NCBI GenBank assembly: GCA_003194525.1
Contig: NBIV01000387.1
Span: 1 to 48,572, forward strand
Reading direction: 5' to 3'
Length of the DNA: 48,572 nucleotides
Origin: Gracilariopsis chorda
Taxonomy: Eukaryota > Rhodophyta > Florideophyceae > Gracilariales > Gracilariaceae
A program made the position numbers and the translations under genes. Below, piece by piece: positions 9,796 to 19,274 of this stretch (the stretch's first letter is position 1; each line of letters starts with the position of its first letter). The notes beneath the pieces were generated by a model that was not told the origin of the DNA, made no database searches, and worked only from the letters and a program-made list of their open reading frames with translations.

Positions 9796-11919
9796 ATGGT
9801 TCCTTCCCCAGTCACCACCGACTCCGAACCAGCAGCGTGCGCACCCCCCCTTGCCCTGCCATCCGCCATGCCTCCCCCTATTGATCCTTATGCCCGTGCA
9901 GCTGGTCCATCTTCGGGTAATATGCCAGTTGTTGCGCGCACGCTTCCTCTTCCCGGTCAGCATCTCGACCATCGGGCCCAGCGCGATTACCGTCCAAACC
10001 GTCAGGACCGCGAGCCTCCGCTGTCCGTGCTGGAGTATCAGCGCCCCGCGACGCAATATCTCGACGCTGTTCGGTTTGGTCGGATTCCATCCGTCCGGAC
10101 CAATGCGGAGCTAAGCGTTCGTAATCCGAAGCGGACTGACGAAGAAGCTTGGAGGGCTCGTTGGGCCCATCTGCCAATCCCGCGCGGTGTTTACCCTGCT
10201 CGGACTTTCGGGCGATGCGATATGTCGTTTGTCCGTTGCCCGGAGGAAGTGGACTACCAGTCGTGTCTCCAGCGTCTGTTGAAGCGGATGCAGGATGACC
10301 CCTACTTTCCGGCGTCCGGGCGCCACAACCTGTTGGAGCTCATTATGTTTGAGCCCCCTTTTGACGAACTGTACTGGCTGCGTCGCTCCCTCTGGGATGA
10401 CAATGCCGCGACGGAAGCCCGTATTCGGTCATCGCTGGGGTACTTCTACTGCTGGCACAATGTCGAGTTCCATGACCTGGCACCTAGCGACCGAATCGGT
10501 GCGTACATGCCTATTCCGACGGGCTGGAAGGACTACGATGTAAGTGGCAACCTGTCGGTCCCGACTCCTCCGATATTGGTGTATCACACCACCGAGGTGT
10601 TGAATTCTGGACCGTTTTCGGATCGCGTCTTCCAGATAGTATACGCGGAGTGGGCGCTGTTCTCTTTCATGGCCTTCCTTCAGGCTGCGATTACCGGCGT
10701 GTCCGTATACACCCGTGACCTGGATGCTCGGTTATACGAGATGGATGAAGGCCCACATTATGGCCGTCTGCTACCACTGCCGCTCGGCCTTGTGGACTTG
10801 ATCCGCGGCATGGGGTTACAGAACATCTTGCGTGGCTCTCGGATCCCTACGGCCGGTGCGGAGCGTGCTTTGCGTCTGTCGGTGGAAACCGACTGGTCCA
10901 GGACCCCGGGCTTTCTGTGGTATGAATTCTTCACTGGGGAGTTCCCCACCATGCCCGCGAGCGGGAACAGTGGGCCCATTTCCCGGCAGGCGCTTCCGGC
11001 CGGTCGTCGCCCCGAGTGGAAGGAGGTTACCGTCAGCAACTACTTCCCGAGCGGTTATCTGGAGTCGGACTTCCGTGCTGCCCCCAAGCCGATTTCACGC
11101 GGCCCGGTGGCCATTGGCCAGGCGCCTCCTCCGACATCGGTTCCTGTTGCTCCGCTGGGTTCCACCGGCTTCCGTTCGGTTCCTTATCCGACGACACCGT
11201 CCGTGCCCGCTCCAATCCGTCAGCGGGTGGAGAGGGGCTCGCAGACCGATGAGCCGTGGCTCACGCCCGCCATTGAAGAGGCTTTCGATGCCCTATGCAC
11301 TGTGTGCGAGAGCTTCGGGGAGAGTAAGCCCGAATCGGTTGAAGCTGCTCTCCTGTCTGCCCGTACTTGGATTCGTCGCGTTCACACCGGCGGTAAGATG
11401 ATGAGGCGGACTGCTGAGGAGCAGATGCGTCTCCTGGAGAGTATCCGCGTCCACTCGGTTCGGTCGTTGGAACTGTATGGCCACCTCCTTATGGAAGCTG
11501 AAGCCTACGATCCCGAAATGGCCTCGAACAATCCGGCCACGTTGGCCGTTGCTGTTGCCCTTGCCCGTCCGGAGGGTACTGCGGGTCCTCCTACCGGAGA
11601 GGCTCCCACGTTGGACGATTTGAACTTGCGGATGGAGGGTGAGCGTATCGCTTCCCAGGCCATCACGGACCTATATAAGGAGTCCCATGGCGGTCGGGGG
11701 GCTCCATCCGCTGTCGCGCCCGCGGTGGTGAACGAAGTTGTTGACCTTTATGAGGATGAGCCGATGCCTCAGGCGCCGGCTTCCGGTCCTCCCAGCGGTC
11801 CGCCGAGCGTCGTCGTTTCCGAGCCCGCCACGGTTTGGTCTGCCTCGTCGAGGGAGGGGAGCTTGCCTCCGATCCCGAGGCGGTCTGCCCGTGCCCAGAC
11901 TCCTGGTCGTGGTCGTTAG
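9796..11919 (+). CDS. Antisense accessory protein of the retrotransposon, unknown family
   Basis: This intact frame of 707 residues lies between pol and the 3' LTR but on the opposite strand to gag and pol. The ATG at 9796 is preferred because of its strong context (CCGCCATGG). The frame is open further upstream, with an ATG at 9622. The protein has a Pro/Ala-rich N-terminus (about 1-75), a globular-looking region (about 75-385) rich in Trp, Tyr and Phe and containing a hydrophobic helix near 280-304, a Pro-rich linker (386-480), a helical region (490-590) and an acidic, then Pro/Ser/Arg-rich tail. I see no signal peptide, zinc finger, nuclease, capsid or envelope motif. An AATAAA follows 27 bases after the stop. 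Its transcript would be complementary to the 3' end of the genomic RNA. It could be a captured host gene or a lineage-specific accessory factor. Confidence 0.7.
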   Translation: MVPSPVTTDSEPAACAPPLALPSAMPPPIDPYARAAGPSSGNMPVVARTLPLPGQHLDHRAQRDYRPNRQDREPPLSVLEYQRPATQYLDAVRFGRIPSVRTNAELSVRNPKRTDEEAWRARWAHLPIPRGVYPARTFGRCDMSFVRCPEEVDYQSCLQRLLKRMQDDPYFPASGRHNLLELIMFEPPFDELYWLRRSLWDDNAATEARIRSSLGYFYCWHNVEFHDLAPSDRIGAYMPIPTGWKDYDVSGNLSVPTPPILVYHTTEVLNSGPFSDRVFQIVYAEWALFSFMAFLQAAITGVSVYTRDLDARLYEMDEGPHYGRLLPLPLGLVDLIRGMGLQNILRGSRIPTAGAERALRLSVETDWSRTPGFLWYEFFTGEFPTMPASGNSGPISRQALPAGRRPEWKEVTVSNYFPSGYLESDFRAAPKPISRGPVAIGQAPPPTSVPVAPLGSTGFRSVPYPTTPSVPAPIRQRVERGSQTDEPWLTPAIEEAFDALCTVCESFGESKPESVEAALLSARTWIRRVHTGGKMMRRTAEEQMRLLESIRVHSVRSLELYGHLLMEAEAYDPEMASNNPATLAVAVALARPEGTAGPPTGEAPTLDDLNLRMEGERIASQAITDLYKESHGGRGAPSAVAPAVVNEVVDLYEDEPMPQAPASGPPSGPPSVVVSEPATVWSASSREGSLPPIPRRSARAQTPGRGR

Positions 11920-11945
11920 GGTTCCTCGCGGTCTTACATCATCTC

Positions 11946-11951
11946 AATAAA
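11946..11951 (+). terminator. Poly(A) signal for the antisense gene
   Basis: AATAAA lies 27 bases past the stop codon and is followed by a GT-rich stretch (GTGTGTGCTTGGTTGTGTG), the usual arrangement for cleavage and polyadenylation. It keeps the antisense message short of the pol coding region, which ends at 12244. Confidence 0.65.
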
Positions 11952-12243
11952 GTGTGTGCTTGGTTGTGTGTTATTCTTTCTAGGCTTATTCTTATCTGTT
12001 ATTACCCCCCCCTCCCCTCTTAGGTTGAGATACTCCGTATCGGGTGATGAGGTTTGGGAGGCGGATGAGGAGGTCGCCGTGTTGAGGTCAATTGCTGGTG
12101 GCGGAAAAACCGGCCATTCATATTACGAAAATTTTGGCTGGCGGCGGAATGCCAGCCTTGGTTGTCCGCAAATAACGGTGCACGGTTGGCATCGAAAATA
12201 TTAGCCAATAGCGTGCAGGGGTTGTGACGGTTCGCGTGATCAG

Positions 12244-15200
12244 TCACGGGGTTGGTGTGCGAGGTGCAGGTTGTCGGCGTGAACGGCGGCGACGACGCCA
12301 GTAACGTGCGACGAAGTGTTGTGGGATATTACCGGCGGGCTCGAGCGTATCATCCTCAGGTGGGTACCCAAACCACTGGACTCGGTACCTCATCCCGTTT
12401 GTGGTTTCCTCATGTCCGACTATTCGGTCTACGACCGCTTCACGTGGTCGTTTGTCGGACGGGGTCGAAGGGGAGACCGTTTGGTGGGCGTAGGGGCCCG
12501 TTGGGTCTGTGTCTGGTGCGGCTGTCGTCTGGGGTTGCGCCGATCGGGAGGAGTCCGTGCGGGTGGTGCGCCGTGGCGCCCGAGTGATACGGTCGATGCT
12601 GACGTGGTTTTCAACGCCGTCTTCGTCGATGACGACGTTATCCTCCGTGGCGGTTACGACACGGAACGGTCCCGTCGTTTTCGGAAGCAATTTCCGGTAG
12701 TTGCGGTTGTATTCGTCGACGTCCGCCTGTGGGGCTGTCGGCATCCATTCCGGTCGTTCCACGTAAACCTCGTCGCCTGGCTTGAACCGGGGGAGAGTCA
12801 GTACGGATCTGTCAAAGTCCAGCTTATACTGGCGCTGGGCCTGAGTCGTCCGTGTCCGTGCGGATGCTAAAGCGTCCCGAAGGCGGGCCAGGATGTATCG
12901 CTTCACCTGCGCGGGTGATGCGGTGTCCGGACCGTCATCGGGGACCGTCGTGGGTGACGTCTCCACCTGTACGCCTGGCGGATGCCGCGTTAGCACGAGA
13001 TCAAACGGGGTGGTACCCGTAGTGCGGTGGACCTGCATATTGTATGCATAGGTCAGCGGCTGCACGTACTCGTGCCATGCGGTCTGGTGCTCGGCCACGT
13101 AGTGGCGGAGGCGCTCCACGAGTGTCTTGTTAAACCGTTCGGCCTGCCCATTAGTTTGGGGGTGATAGGCCGTAGCGGTTATATGTTTGACGCCAAGCAT
13201 ACTGCACACCGCTTCGAAGAACTTCGAGACGAATTGGGTTCCGTTATCGGTTAGTACATATAGCGGGATCCCGTACGGGTAGACCCAGTTCTCCAGGAAA
13301 GCCTGGGCTACGGCAGACGCCGTAGTTGACTTCAATGGGATCGCGCGGCAGAACTTAGTGAATCGATCGGTGATTACCAAGACATATTGGTGACCCTTGG
13401 CGGACTTCGTAAATGGGCCGAGAATGTCCATCGCGACGAATTCCAGTGGACCCGCAGCTGGGAAAAGCTTCAGGAGCTTATGATGTCGCTCGCGACTCCC
13501 TCGAGTGGAGACGCATGTGCGACAATCCCGTACGGTTTGGAAAATGTCGTTGGCCATCCCGGGCCAATAGTAGTGCCGCCGAAGGGTGTTATACATCTTT
13601 GTAGCACCCGGATGACTGGCGTACCTGGGGTAATGGGACAAGAACAGAAGTCTCGCTTGCAGAGTCTCCGGTACGTACCATTGGAGGGCCCCATCGAGCG
13701 GTGCCTTCCTTACCAATATCCCGTTTCGGTTCACGTCAAAGACACTTTTCCCGTCTCCTACTTTCTCCCGTGCGGACAGGCAGAGGGGGTCCTTCGCCTG
13801 CTCCTGCAGGAACTCTTCCACCGATATCGGACTGACGTCCTCCATTTCGGTGTTCACCTCGAGCACCGTGGGTAGCCCCAGTCCAACTGGGCATTCCCAC
13901 GGCCAATCAACCATGACGGTCTCTTCTATACCGTCATAGCAAACCGTGGTCACTGTTGGCGTTTCTTCCGCTTCGGGCTCGCTTCCGAGTAACAGACACG
14001 GGACCTCGTCCTCCAGTGCTTCTGTATCCTCACCGTCCGTACGAATCCTGGAAAGGGCGTCGGCTGCTTGGTGTTTTACTCCCGGGCGGTGTACGACGTC
14101 GAAGTCGTACTCCATGAGGCGGAGTCTCCACCTCGCTAACCGTCCGGACGCATCGGCTAAATTGAGGATCCACCTCAATGAGTGATGGTCCGTTCGGAGA
14201 GTGAAACGCGTGCCTTCCAGGTACGGTTGCAGATTCAAGATGGCCCAGACTACGGCCAAGCATTCCCGTTCGGTTGTTGAGTATTTCCGTTCGGTTTTGC
14301 TTAATGACCGACTCCAGTAACCGATCGGTCGCGGATCACCTTCAGGTTGCTCCTGGAGGAGACAGCATCCGACCTGGGTGTTACAAGCGTCTGTGTCCAG
14401 GACGTACTTGTATCCGTTTCGGGGGAGGGCCAGGATTGGCGGGCGTATGAGACGTTGGCGCAGATCGTCAAACGCCTCATATTCCGCATCGTTCAGTGTC
14501 TCAAACTCGAAGGGCTGGTCTTTCTCCAGTTTCCGGTTGAGCGGGCTGGCGATGCGAGCAAATCCCTCTACAAAGCGACGGAACAAGTTGCATAGTCCAA
14601 GGAGCGAGCGGAGTTCCGTCTGGTTGGTAGGGGGTTTCGCCTGCCGCAAAGCGTCGCAAGCTTTGCCAGACACTTGTAGCCTGCCTGGACGGATCACATG
14701 GCCGAGATAGTCGACCGCCTGATGGAAGAAGAAGCACTCCTCCAGGCGTAGAGTGATGCCAGCCGAACGAAGGAGTTCCAGTACGGTCTGTACATGCCCA
14801 AAATGCTCTTGGACCGATCGGGAGTATATTATGACATCGTCTAGATATACTAGCGCGAATTGCCACTTGACCCGTGAGAGGATGATGTCCAGCGCCCTCT
14901 GGAACGTAGCAGGTGCGTTTTTGAGACCGAACGGCATTCGAACATAACGGAACAATCCCATGTGGGAGGTGAATGTCGTCTTATCCCGATCGGACTCATC
15001 TACCTCGCATTGCCAATAACCACTATTGGCATCTAGCGTTGTAAACACCACTGCATCGCCCAGTGAGTCAATGCACTCATCCATTCTGGGTATCGGATAA
15101 GTATCCCGTACGGTCATTGCGTTGAGGCGACGGTAGTCTACGCAAAAACGTAGAGTGCCGTCCTTCTTTGGTGCAAATACGACCGGACTGGCCCATTCTG

Positions 15201-16287
15201 CGGACGACGGTTCTATCACACCCGCACGGAGTTGCTTCATGACCTCTTCCCTTTCCAGGTCACGTCTCTTCTGTCCCGCTCGGTAAGGCATCTGGAAGAT
15301 TGGCTTAGAGTCATCTTCCAGATGGATGTGGTGTTTGGCAATTGAGATTGCTCCCAAGTGTCCATCCCACATATCCGAGAATGGTTGCAGAAAGTCGGTG
15401 ATTCGTTCCCGTTCGGACTCATATTCATCGCCGATGCGGACTTTCTGCTTCCATCCGTCCTGGTCCACCACTTCGGTCTGTAGTTCCTGTCCGTTCTGGT
15501 TGTCGTTTTGGGGTGTTGGGGCCCCCTCCTTAGATTCGTCGTCCCCGACGAATGGAGACGGTGAAATTAAGGCAACCGGTGCGGGCATGGCAAGACCAAC
15601 TATGGTGTTCTTGGCCAGATGTATCGGGCTGTTACCAAAGTTGGAAACTAGGACCCGGAAAGACCGTTTCGGGATAAGTTCCATGACGCCGTTGGCCATG
15701 AGCATGAGGCGCTTCTTTACCGTTTTCGGGTTCAGTTGGAGGAACGAAATTCCTCCAACTTCAGCGGTAACCTGCACCTCCGCTTGGGTCATTGGCGGTA
15801 TATTAACCGCCCGGGCGACACGAATCTTATTCGATGTCGAGTTGTCCGTCGTGGGAAGCGATTCCTGTACGGTCATACTTTGGGCGCGCATAGACGCGCT
15901 CAGGAGTGCGACCGGTCGGGAGTGGTGAAAAGCAACCTGTTTCCGTTGTGGATAGATAGCCGTCACGTGCTTGTCGATAAAAGTAGTACCGAGCAAGCAC
16001 GGGGTGGCCAGGTTTGTTGAGACTAAGAAGTGATCCCACACACCAAGGTTACCGATTCGGATAAAAAGGCGGATGACACCCAAAGTCCGCATGCGGTTAC
16101 GGGACGCATCCGTAATGTTCGGGTGGTCTCGAGTAAGCAGTTTCGATTGCCATCCGGGCGGAAGCGAATTCACATGGACCAAGTTGGGCCCGGCGCCGGT
16201 GTCAAGGACACCAGTGACGGGTATCTGGACTTGGGAATCCAGACCGACCGAGAAACGGACTTTGTAATGCGCTCGATTAAAGAGCAT
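12244..16287 (-). CDS. pol: Pol polyprotein: protease, RT, RNase H, integrase, chromodomain
   Basis: An uninterrupted 1347-residue frame from the first ATG. The frame is open further upstream and overlaps the gag end, so normal expression is probably by -1 frameshifting from gag. Aspartic protease: LDTGAGPNLV at 28-37. Reverse transcriptase: about 330-520, with catalytic Asp in LDANSGYW (419) and YLDD (481-484). RNase H: 630-745, with DTDA, ERE, RTDH and ADALSR. Integrase: HHCC finger (H885, H892, C922, C925) and DD35E core (D954, D1014, E1050). A chromodomain follows at about 1284-1330 (RVQWFGYPPEDDTLEP), then an Arg-rich tail. It would copy the RNA and insert the cDNA; the chromodomain usually steers insertion to marked chromatin. 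All catalytic residues that I can check are present. Confidence 0.95.
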   Translation of the reverse strand: MLFNRAHYKVRFSVGLDSQVQIPVTGVLDTGAGPNLVHVNSLPPGWQSKLLTRDHPNITDASRNRMRTLGVIRLFIRIGNLGVWDHFLVSTNLATPCLLGTTFIDKHVTAIYPQRKQVAFHHSRPVALLSASMRAQSMTVQESLPTTDNSTSNKIRVARAVNIPPMTQAEVQVTAEVGGISFLQLNPKTVKKRLMLMANGVMELIPKRSFRVLVSNFGNSPIHLAKNTIVGLAMPAPVALISPSPFVGDDESKEGAPTPQNDNQNGQELQTEVVDQDGWKQKVRIGDEYESERERITDFLQPFSDMWDGHLGAISIAKHHIHLEDDSKPIFQMPYRAGQKRRDLEREEVMKQLRAGVIEPSSAEWASPVVFAPKKDGTLRFCVDYRRLNAMTVRDTYPIPRMDECIDSLGDAVVFTTLDANSGYWQCEVDESDRDKTTFTSHMGLFRYVRMPFGLKNAPATFQRALDIILSRVKWQFALVYLDDVIIYSRSVQEHFGHVQTVLELLRSAGITLRLEECFFFHQAVDYLGHVIRPGRLQVSGKACDALRQAKPPTNQTELRSLLGLCNLFRRFVEGFARIASPLNRKLEKDQPFEFETLNDAEYEAFDDLRQRLIRPPILALPRNGYKYVLDTDACNTQVGCCLLQEQPEGDPRPIGYWSRSLSKTERKYSTTERECLAVVWAILNLQPYLEGTRFTLRTDHHSLRWILNLADASGRLARWRLRLMEYDFDVVHRPGVKHQAADALSRIRTDGEDTEALEDEVPCLLLGSEPEAEETPTVTTVCYDGIEETVMVDWPWECPVGLGLPTVLEVNTEMEDVSPISVEEFLQEQAKDPLCLSAREKVGDGKSVFDVNRNGILVRKAPLDGALQWYVPETLQARLLFLSHYPRYASHPGATKMYNTLRRHYYWPGMANDIFQTVRDCRTCVSTRGSRERHHKLLKLFPAAGPLEFVAMDILGPFTKSAKGHQYVLVITDRFTKFCRAIPLKSTTASAVAQAFLENWVYPYGIPLYVLTDNGTQFVSKFFEAVCSMLGVKHITATAYHPQTNGQAERFNKTLVERLRHYVAEHQTAWHEYVQPLTYAYNMQVHRTTGTTPFDLVLTRHPPGVQVETSPTTVPDDGPDTASPAQVKRYILARLRDALASARTRTTQAQRQYKLDFDRSVLTLPRFKPGDEVYVERPEWMPTAPQADVDEYNRNYRKLLPKTTGPFRVVTATEDNVVIDEDGVENHVSIDRITRAPRRTTRTDSSRSAQPQTTAAPDTDPTGPYAHQTVSPSTPSDKRPREAVVDRIVGHEETTNGMRYRVQWFGYPPEDDTLEPAGNIPQHFVARYWRRRRRSRRQPAPRTPTP

Positions 16288-16433
16288 TACCGGGTCGGTT
16301 TGTATGTTCCCAGGGTTGAGATCTTCGTCCGTATGGGTTGCTTTCGTGGGATCGTGCGGTTCCGAATCGGGTTCTTCATAAGACCGCGCGGTTTCCGTGG
16401 TGAGGCTTTGTTGCCTCGGGGGGTGGCTCGCCT

Positions 16434-18625
16434 CTATGCACCCTCCGGGTAGTTTTCCAGAGCGGGTGGTGAATCGGCGTCCACCAGGTGGACCGGTGGG
16501 TTTGTCTGTTCCGAGCGGTGAGGGGGGTCCGTTTGGGCTTGCGGAAAGCCCTGGCGGGGCCCTTGGTATCTCCGTCCGGGTCTGTTGTTGGGTGCAGTGC
16601 CGTGCGAGTTTCGAGGGAAATTATAGAACCCCTCCTCCTTACGGCGGTTGAAGTTCACTTCCCGTGCGGCCAGTAAAGCCGCACGAACGCCCGGCGGTAG
16701 CATCCGGCAACAGTCCGGATCCCGGGACAGACAGATCCGGCACGGCTTGTCCATTAATCGTGCGGATGTGGGGGCCGCTCCCCGTGGAGGGGCGGTGAAC
16801 TGGACCGCTCGGGACGAGTGCGACGTGGTGGTGGTGGGTGTCGTCGGAGGGGATGGTAAGTTGTTGCCATTCCCAACGGCGAACACTTGTGCATCACCAA
16901 GTGCGGACTCGTATTCGTCCGAGTCGGTGTCCAAACTCATCACCTTCGAGCGTGTGCCCTTCCGATGAGTTGGCAGAGAATCCGTGCGGGTCGCCTGCCG
17001 TCTGGCGGCACGGTGCGTGTCGCCATACGATTCCGCATATCGGGCGAGGGCATTCAGGCCGATGTGTGGGTGACTTGTCAGATGATTTCTGACCTTGGAC
17101 CGTATAGCGGGCAGCAAGTTCTCCACAAAGACGGACTTCAAACGTCTGTCCAAGAACACGTTTCCGCAACGGAGGGCTTTGTCCCAGAGCTTCTGAGCGA
17201 ATTACGTTTCGGACATGCCCGACGACTGGCGGTAGTTTGTCACATCCGCGTATGCGTCTGCGATAACCTCGTCGGTCGCATATGTGGTCAACAGGAAATT
17301 GACCACTTCGGAGTATGTCCGTAAGGTTTCCCGGCTTCGGACGTCCACAGCGTTCGTCTCCCCCGTGATGCGGGAGTGTACCAGCGAGTGGGCCGATCCG
17401 GTCAGATAGAACTGGAAGCACCAGAGAGCTGCGCCCTCTGTGATCCCGTTGTGGTCACATGCGGTCTTGAACCGCTGTAAGAAGCCCAGTACGGCGATAG
17501 GGTCCGATCCGGAGAATGGGTTACCCTTAAGCTGAATATCCAGCTTCTTGTGGTAGCGGCCAATATATCTTGCCACTTTAGAGTCGTACCGAGCGGACTT
17601 CTTCAATAGGCGGTAGGACCTGTAGTCTACCGCCTTTTTGAACAGGTGATTCAACGGCCTGAGTCGCTTGAGCGACCTCTTGCCCGAACGGTACCGCAAA
17701 TCACGCGAGTGATCACTCGCCTCTGAGTCCGACTGGTTGAACTCTTCTTCTGACTGTGTAAAGTCCGAGCGGTCCGTGTCTGAGTCCGAACGGTCTCTAC
17801 GTTTCCCACGGCGGGACCTTTTCTTCCCGCCACGTTTCTTGTGGCCCGAGTTGGGAGACTTCCCCCGACTGTCGCGCTTGTCGCGAACTGGGCTCCCATC
17901 CTCGGAGCTACTGTCGTCGGGATCTGCACCTGGTCCTGGTTGACTGGGGATGGCCGGCAGGTATACCATTCGGGGAGCATCTCGATCGCTCCCGTCCGGT
18001 ATTCCTGTACCGGTCTGTGGGTCTGGTGCGAAGCCCGTACGGTTTGAAACGTATTTTGGGAGTGCCTGGGGATCTTGTGGGTCCCCGGGCAGCGGCGGTT
18101 GTGCCCGACCAGGTGGAACTCCCACGAGGTTGACGCTTGGCTTCAAGCGTGTCAAGACCTCCCTGGTAACCGTGCGGACGATATCAGACTCCTGCTGCTC
18201 CTAATCTGAGGTATCCGATTAGCCAGATATTCTTCGACCGCCACGGGTACTCGAATCTCGAGTTCCGTGCGGACGAATACAGAAATGTGTGTCCGTATAC
18301 GGTCCAACAAGTCATCTGATCCATCATTTCCGATCGGTCTTGATCGCGAAGGAACGCCCGTGCCTGGTGGTTGGGCTGGTGCCTGAGGTGCCGGCTGTCC
18401 GTGCAGTACCGAGGGAGCTGATGCGCCTCGGCTGGCGCGCAGCAAGGCCTCGGGGTTTTCCGTGGTGGGTTGTAGGAGTGCTGACGCACTCCGGGTGCTT
18501 CGGTTTGTAACCGAGGCGGTGTCTGAAGCCGCCGCCGATGCGGCTTGAGACTCCGTAGCGGGCTTGGCTGGTTTGTGGCCCTCAGAGCCCTTCTGACTGG
18601 GAGGCTTCGGTAGCCTGGATTCCAT
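16434..18625 (-). pseudogene. gag: Gag of the first element, broken by one stop and one frameshift
   Basis: Gag forms the particle that packages the RNA. The ATG at 18623-18625 lies 37 bases inside the LTR. The N-terminal part (to 18152) is Pro/Ala/Ser-rich and ends in a helical stretch; a -1 shift within about 50 bases is needed to enter the main frame. The main frame has an Arg/Ser/Asp-rich low-complexity segment, then a capsid-like helical region (PIAVLGFLQRFKTACDHNG, similar to the gag of the second element), a TAA at 17202-17204, and continues in frame to 16434 with a Cys cluster CRICLSRDPDCC. That cluster lacks the His of a normal CCHC knuckle. The TAA sits inside a conserved helix and looks like a point mutation. 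The frame overlaps the pol frame at its 3' end. Confidence 0.8.
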
Positions 18626-18647
18626 TTCGGCCCGTATTGGTTTTCTA

Positions 18648-18660
18648 GGTCGGGAGACCA
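18648..18660 (-). promoter_or_regulatory. Primer binding site
   Basis: On the minus strand TGGTCTCCCGACC follows the LTR after one spacer base. It begins with TGG, as expected for pairing with a tRNA CCA end, but does not match the usual initiator-Met site (TGGTATCAGAGC). The second element has a nearly identical site at 41450. Confidence 0.75.
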
Positions 18661-18661
18661 A

Positions 18662-19269
18662 TGTGGGGAAGCGTAGTGCTTAAATGAAAGGTGCCAACCG
18701 GTCGGCCGAGGCTTCAGCGGTTGGTGGGTGTAGTTTCCTAGGAAGCCCGGACGGAGGATGGGCTCAAGGATCCGAAGCGGTCGATCAGGAGACGTCGGGC
18801 GAGGGCGGTGGAACCGGACGGACAACTGCGCCAGGCGTGGTCAGCGTGCACGCGTTGGGTGTTGGCGGTCGTGTACCACTAGTGGTGACCGGTCGGACTA
18901 GCTGCGCTACCTAGTGCGCCGTCTGTATCGCGAACTAGAAGTAGGTGCTCGTAGACTTGGTCAAGGAACGTCTGGCTTTACTCGAAAAGGGGTAGTGACC
19001 GTAGTGGTACCTATATACTAGCCCAGGCCCTAGTGGTTCACCTCGAGGGCACTGTAATGGGCCCCGAGGTGCAGGCCCGTCGGCCGCACATGGGTCACTA
19101 ATACTACCCTAGCTAGAAATACTAAAAACTAGTGTACCGCACGGAAAATCTCGGTACGCGTTCTGATCATGTGCACAAGCACGCACGTGTACAACCTGTC
19201 CGATTCCCGGTCCGTCATCCGCTCGGTTACTCGCATTCCCCACCTTACCCGCACGTCCGCTATTCCACA
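18662..19269 (-). repeat. LTR, right copy (5' LTR of the minus-strand element)
   Basis: 608 bp, TGTGG to CCACA, the partner of 8317-8924. It should hold the promoter for the minus-strand RNA; a TATATA core (the complement of CTATATACTA) lies at about 19011-19021. Confidence 0.95.
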
Positions 19270-19274
19270 CTGAT
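19270..19274. repeat. Target site duplication, right copy (CTGAT)
   Basis: Matches 8312-8316. In the STT3 frame these bases encode the Ala-Ser-Gly turn just before the IVAAAII helix. Confidence 0.95.

Larger units (their letters stand above)
8317..19269 (-). mobile_element. Ty3/gypsy chromovirus with an antisense accessory gene
   Basis: This is a full-length LTR retrotransposon of 10,953 bp, read on the minus strand. In transcriptional order it has a 5' LTR (18662-19269), primer binding site, gag (with one stop and one frameshift), pol in the order protease-RT-RNase H-integrase-chromodomain (intact), then an oppositely oriented gene in the envelope slot, a polypurine tract and the 3' LTR (8317-8924). 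The LTRs differ at about 7 of 608 positions (5 transitions, 2 transversions), so insertion is recent. It sits inside an STT3 reading frame, which rejoins in phase if the element and one target copy are removed. Base composition is more GC-rich than the flanks. Pol looks functional; gag does not. Confidence 0.95.

Noticed and set aside
9180..9869. 229-codon open frame on the minus strand at the start of the antisense gene
   Set aside because: Overlaps the promoter and N-terminus of the better supported gene, is Arg/Pro/Thr low complexity and lacks any motif.
10832..11401. 189-codon plus-strand frame within the antisense gene
   Set aside because: Out of frame with the 707-residue gene and Arg/Pro/Ser biased, as expected of a shifted GC-rich frame.
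9796..11919. Envelope gene
   Set aside because: Position fits, but the frame is on the wrong strand and has no signal peptide, fusion peptide or C-terminal membrane anchor.
15326..15928. 200-codon open frame on the plus strand opposite pol
   Set aside because: It lies entirely antisense to the protease-RT part of an intact pol and has no protein-like features; a shadow of pol codon usage.
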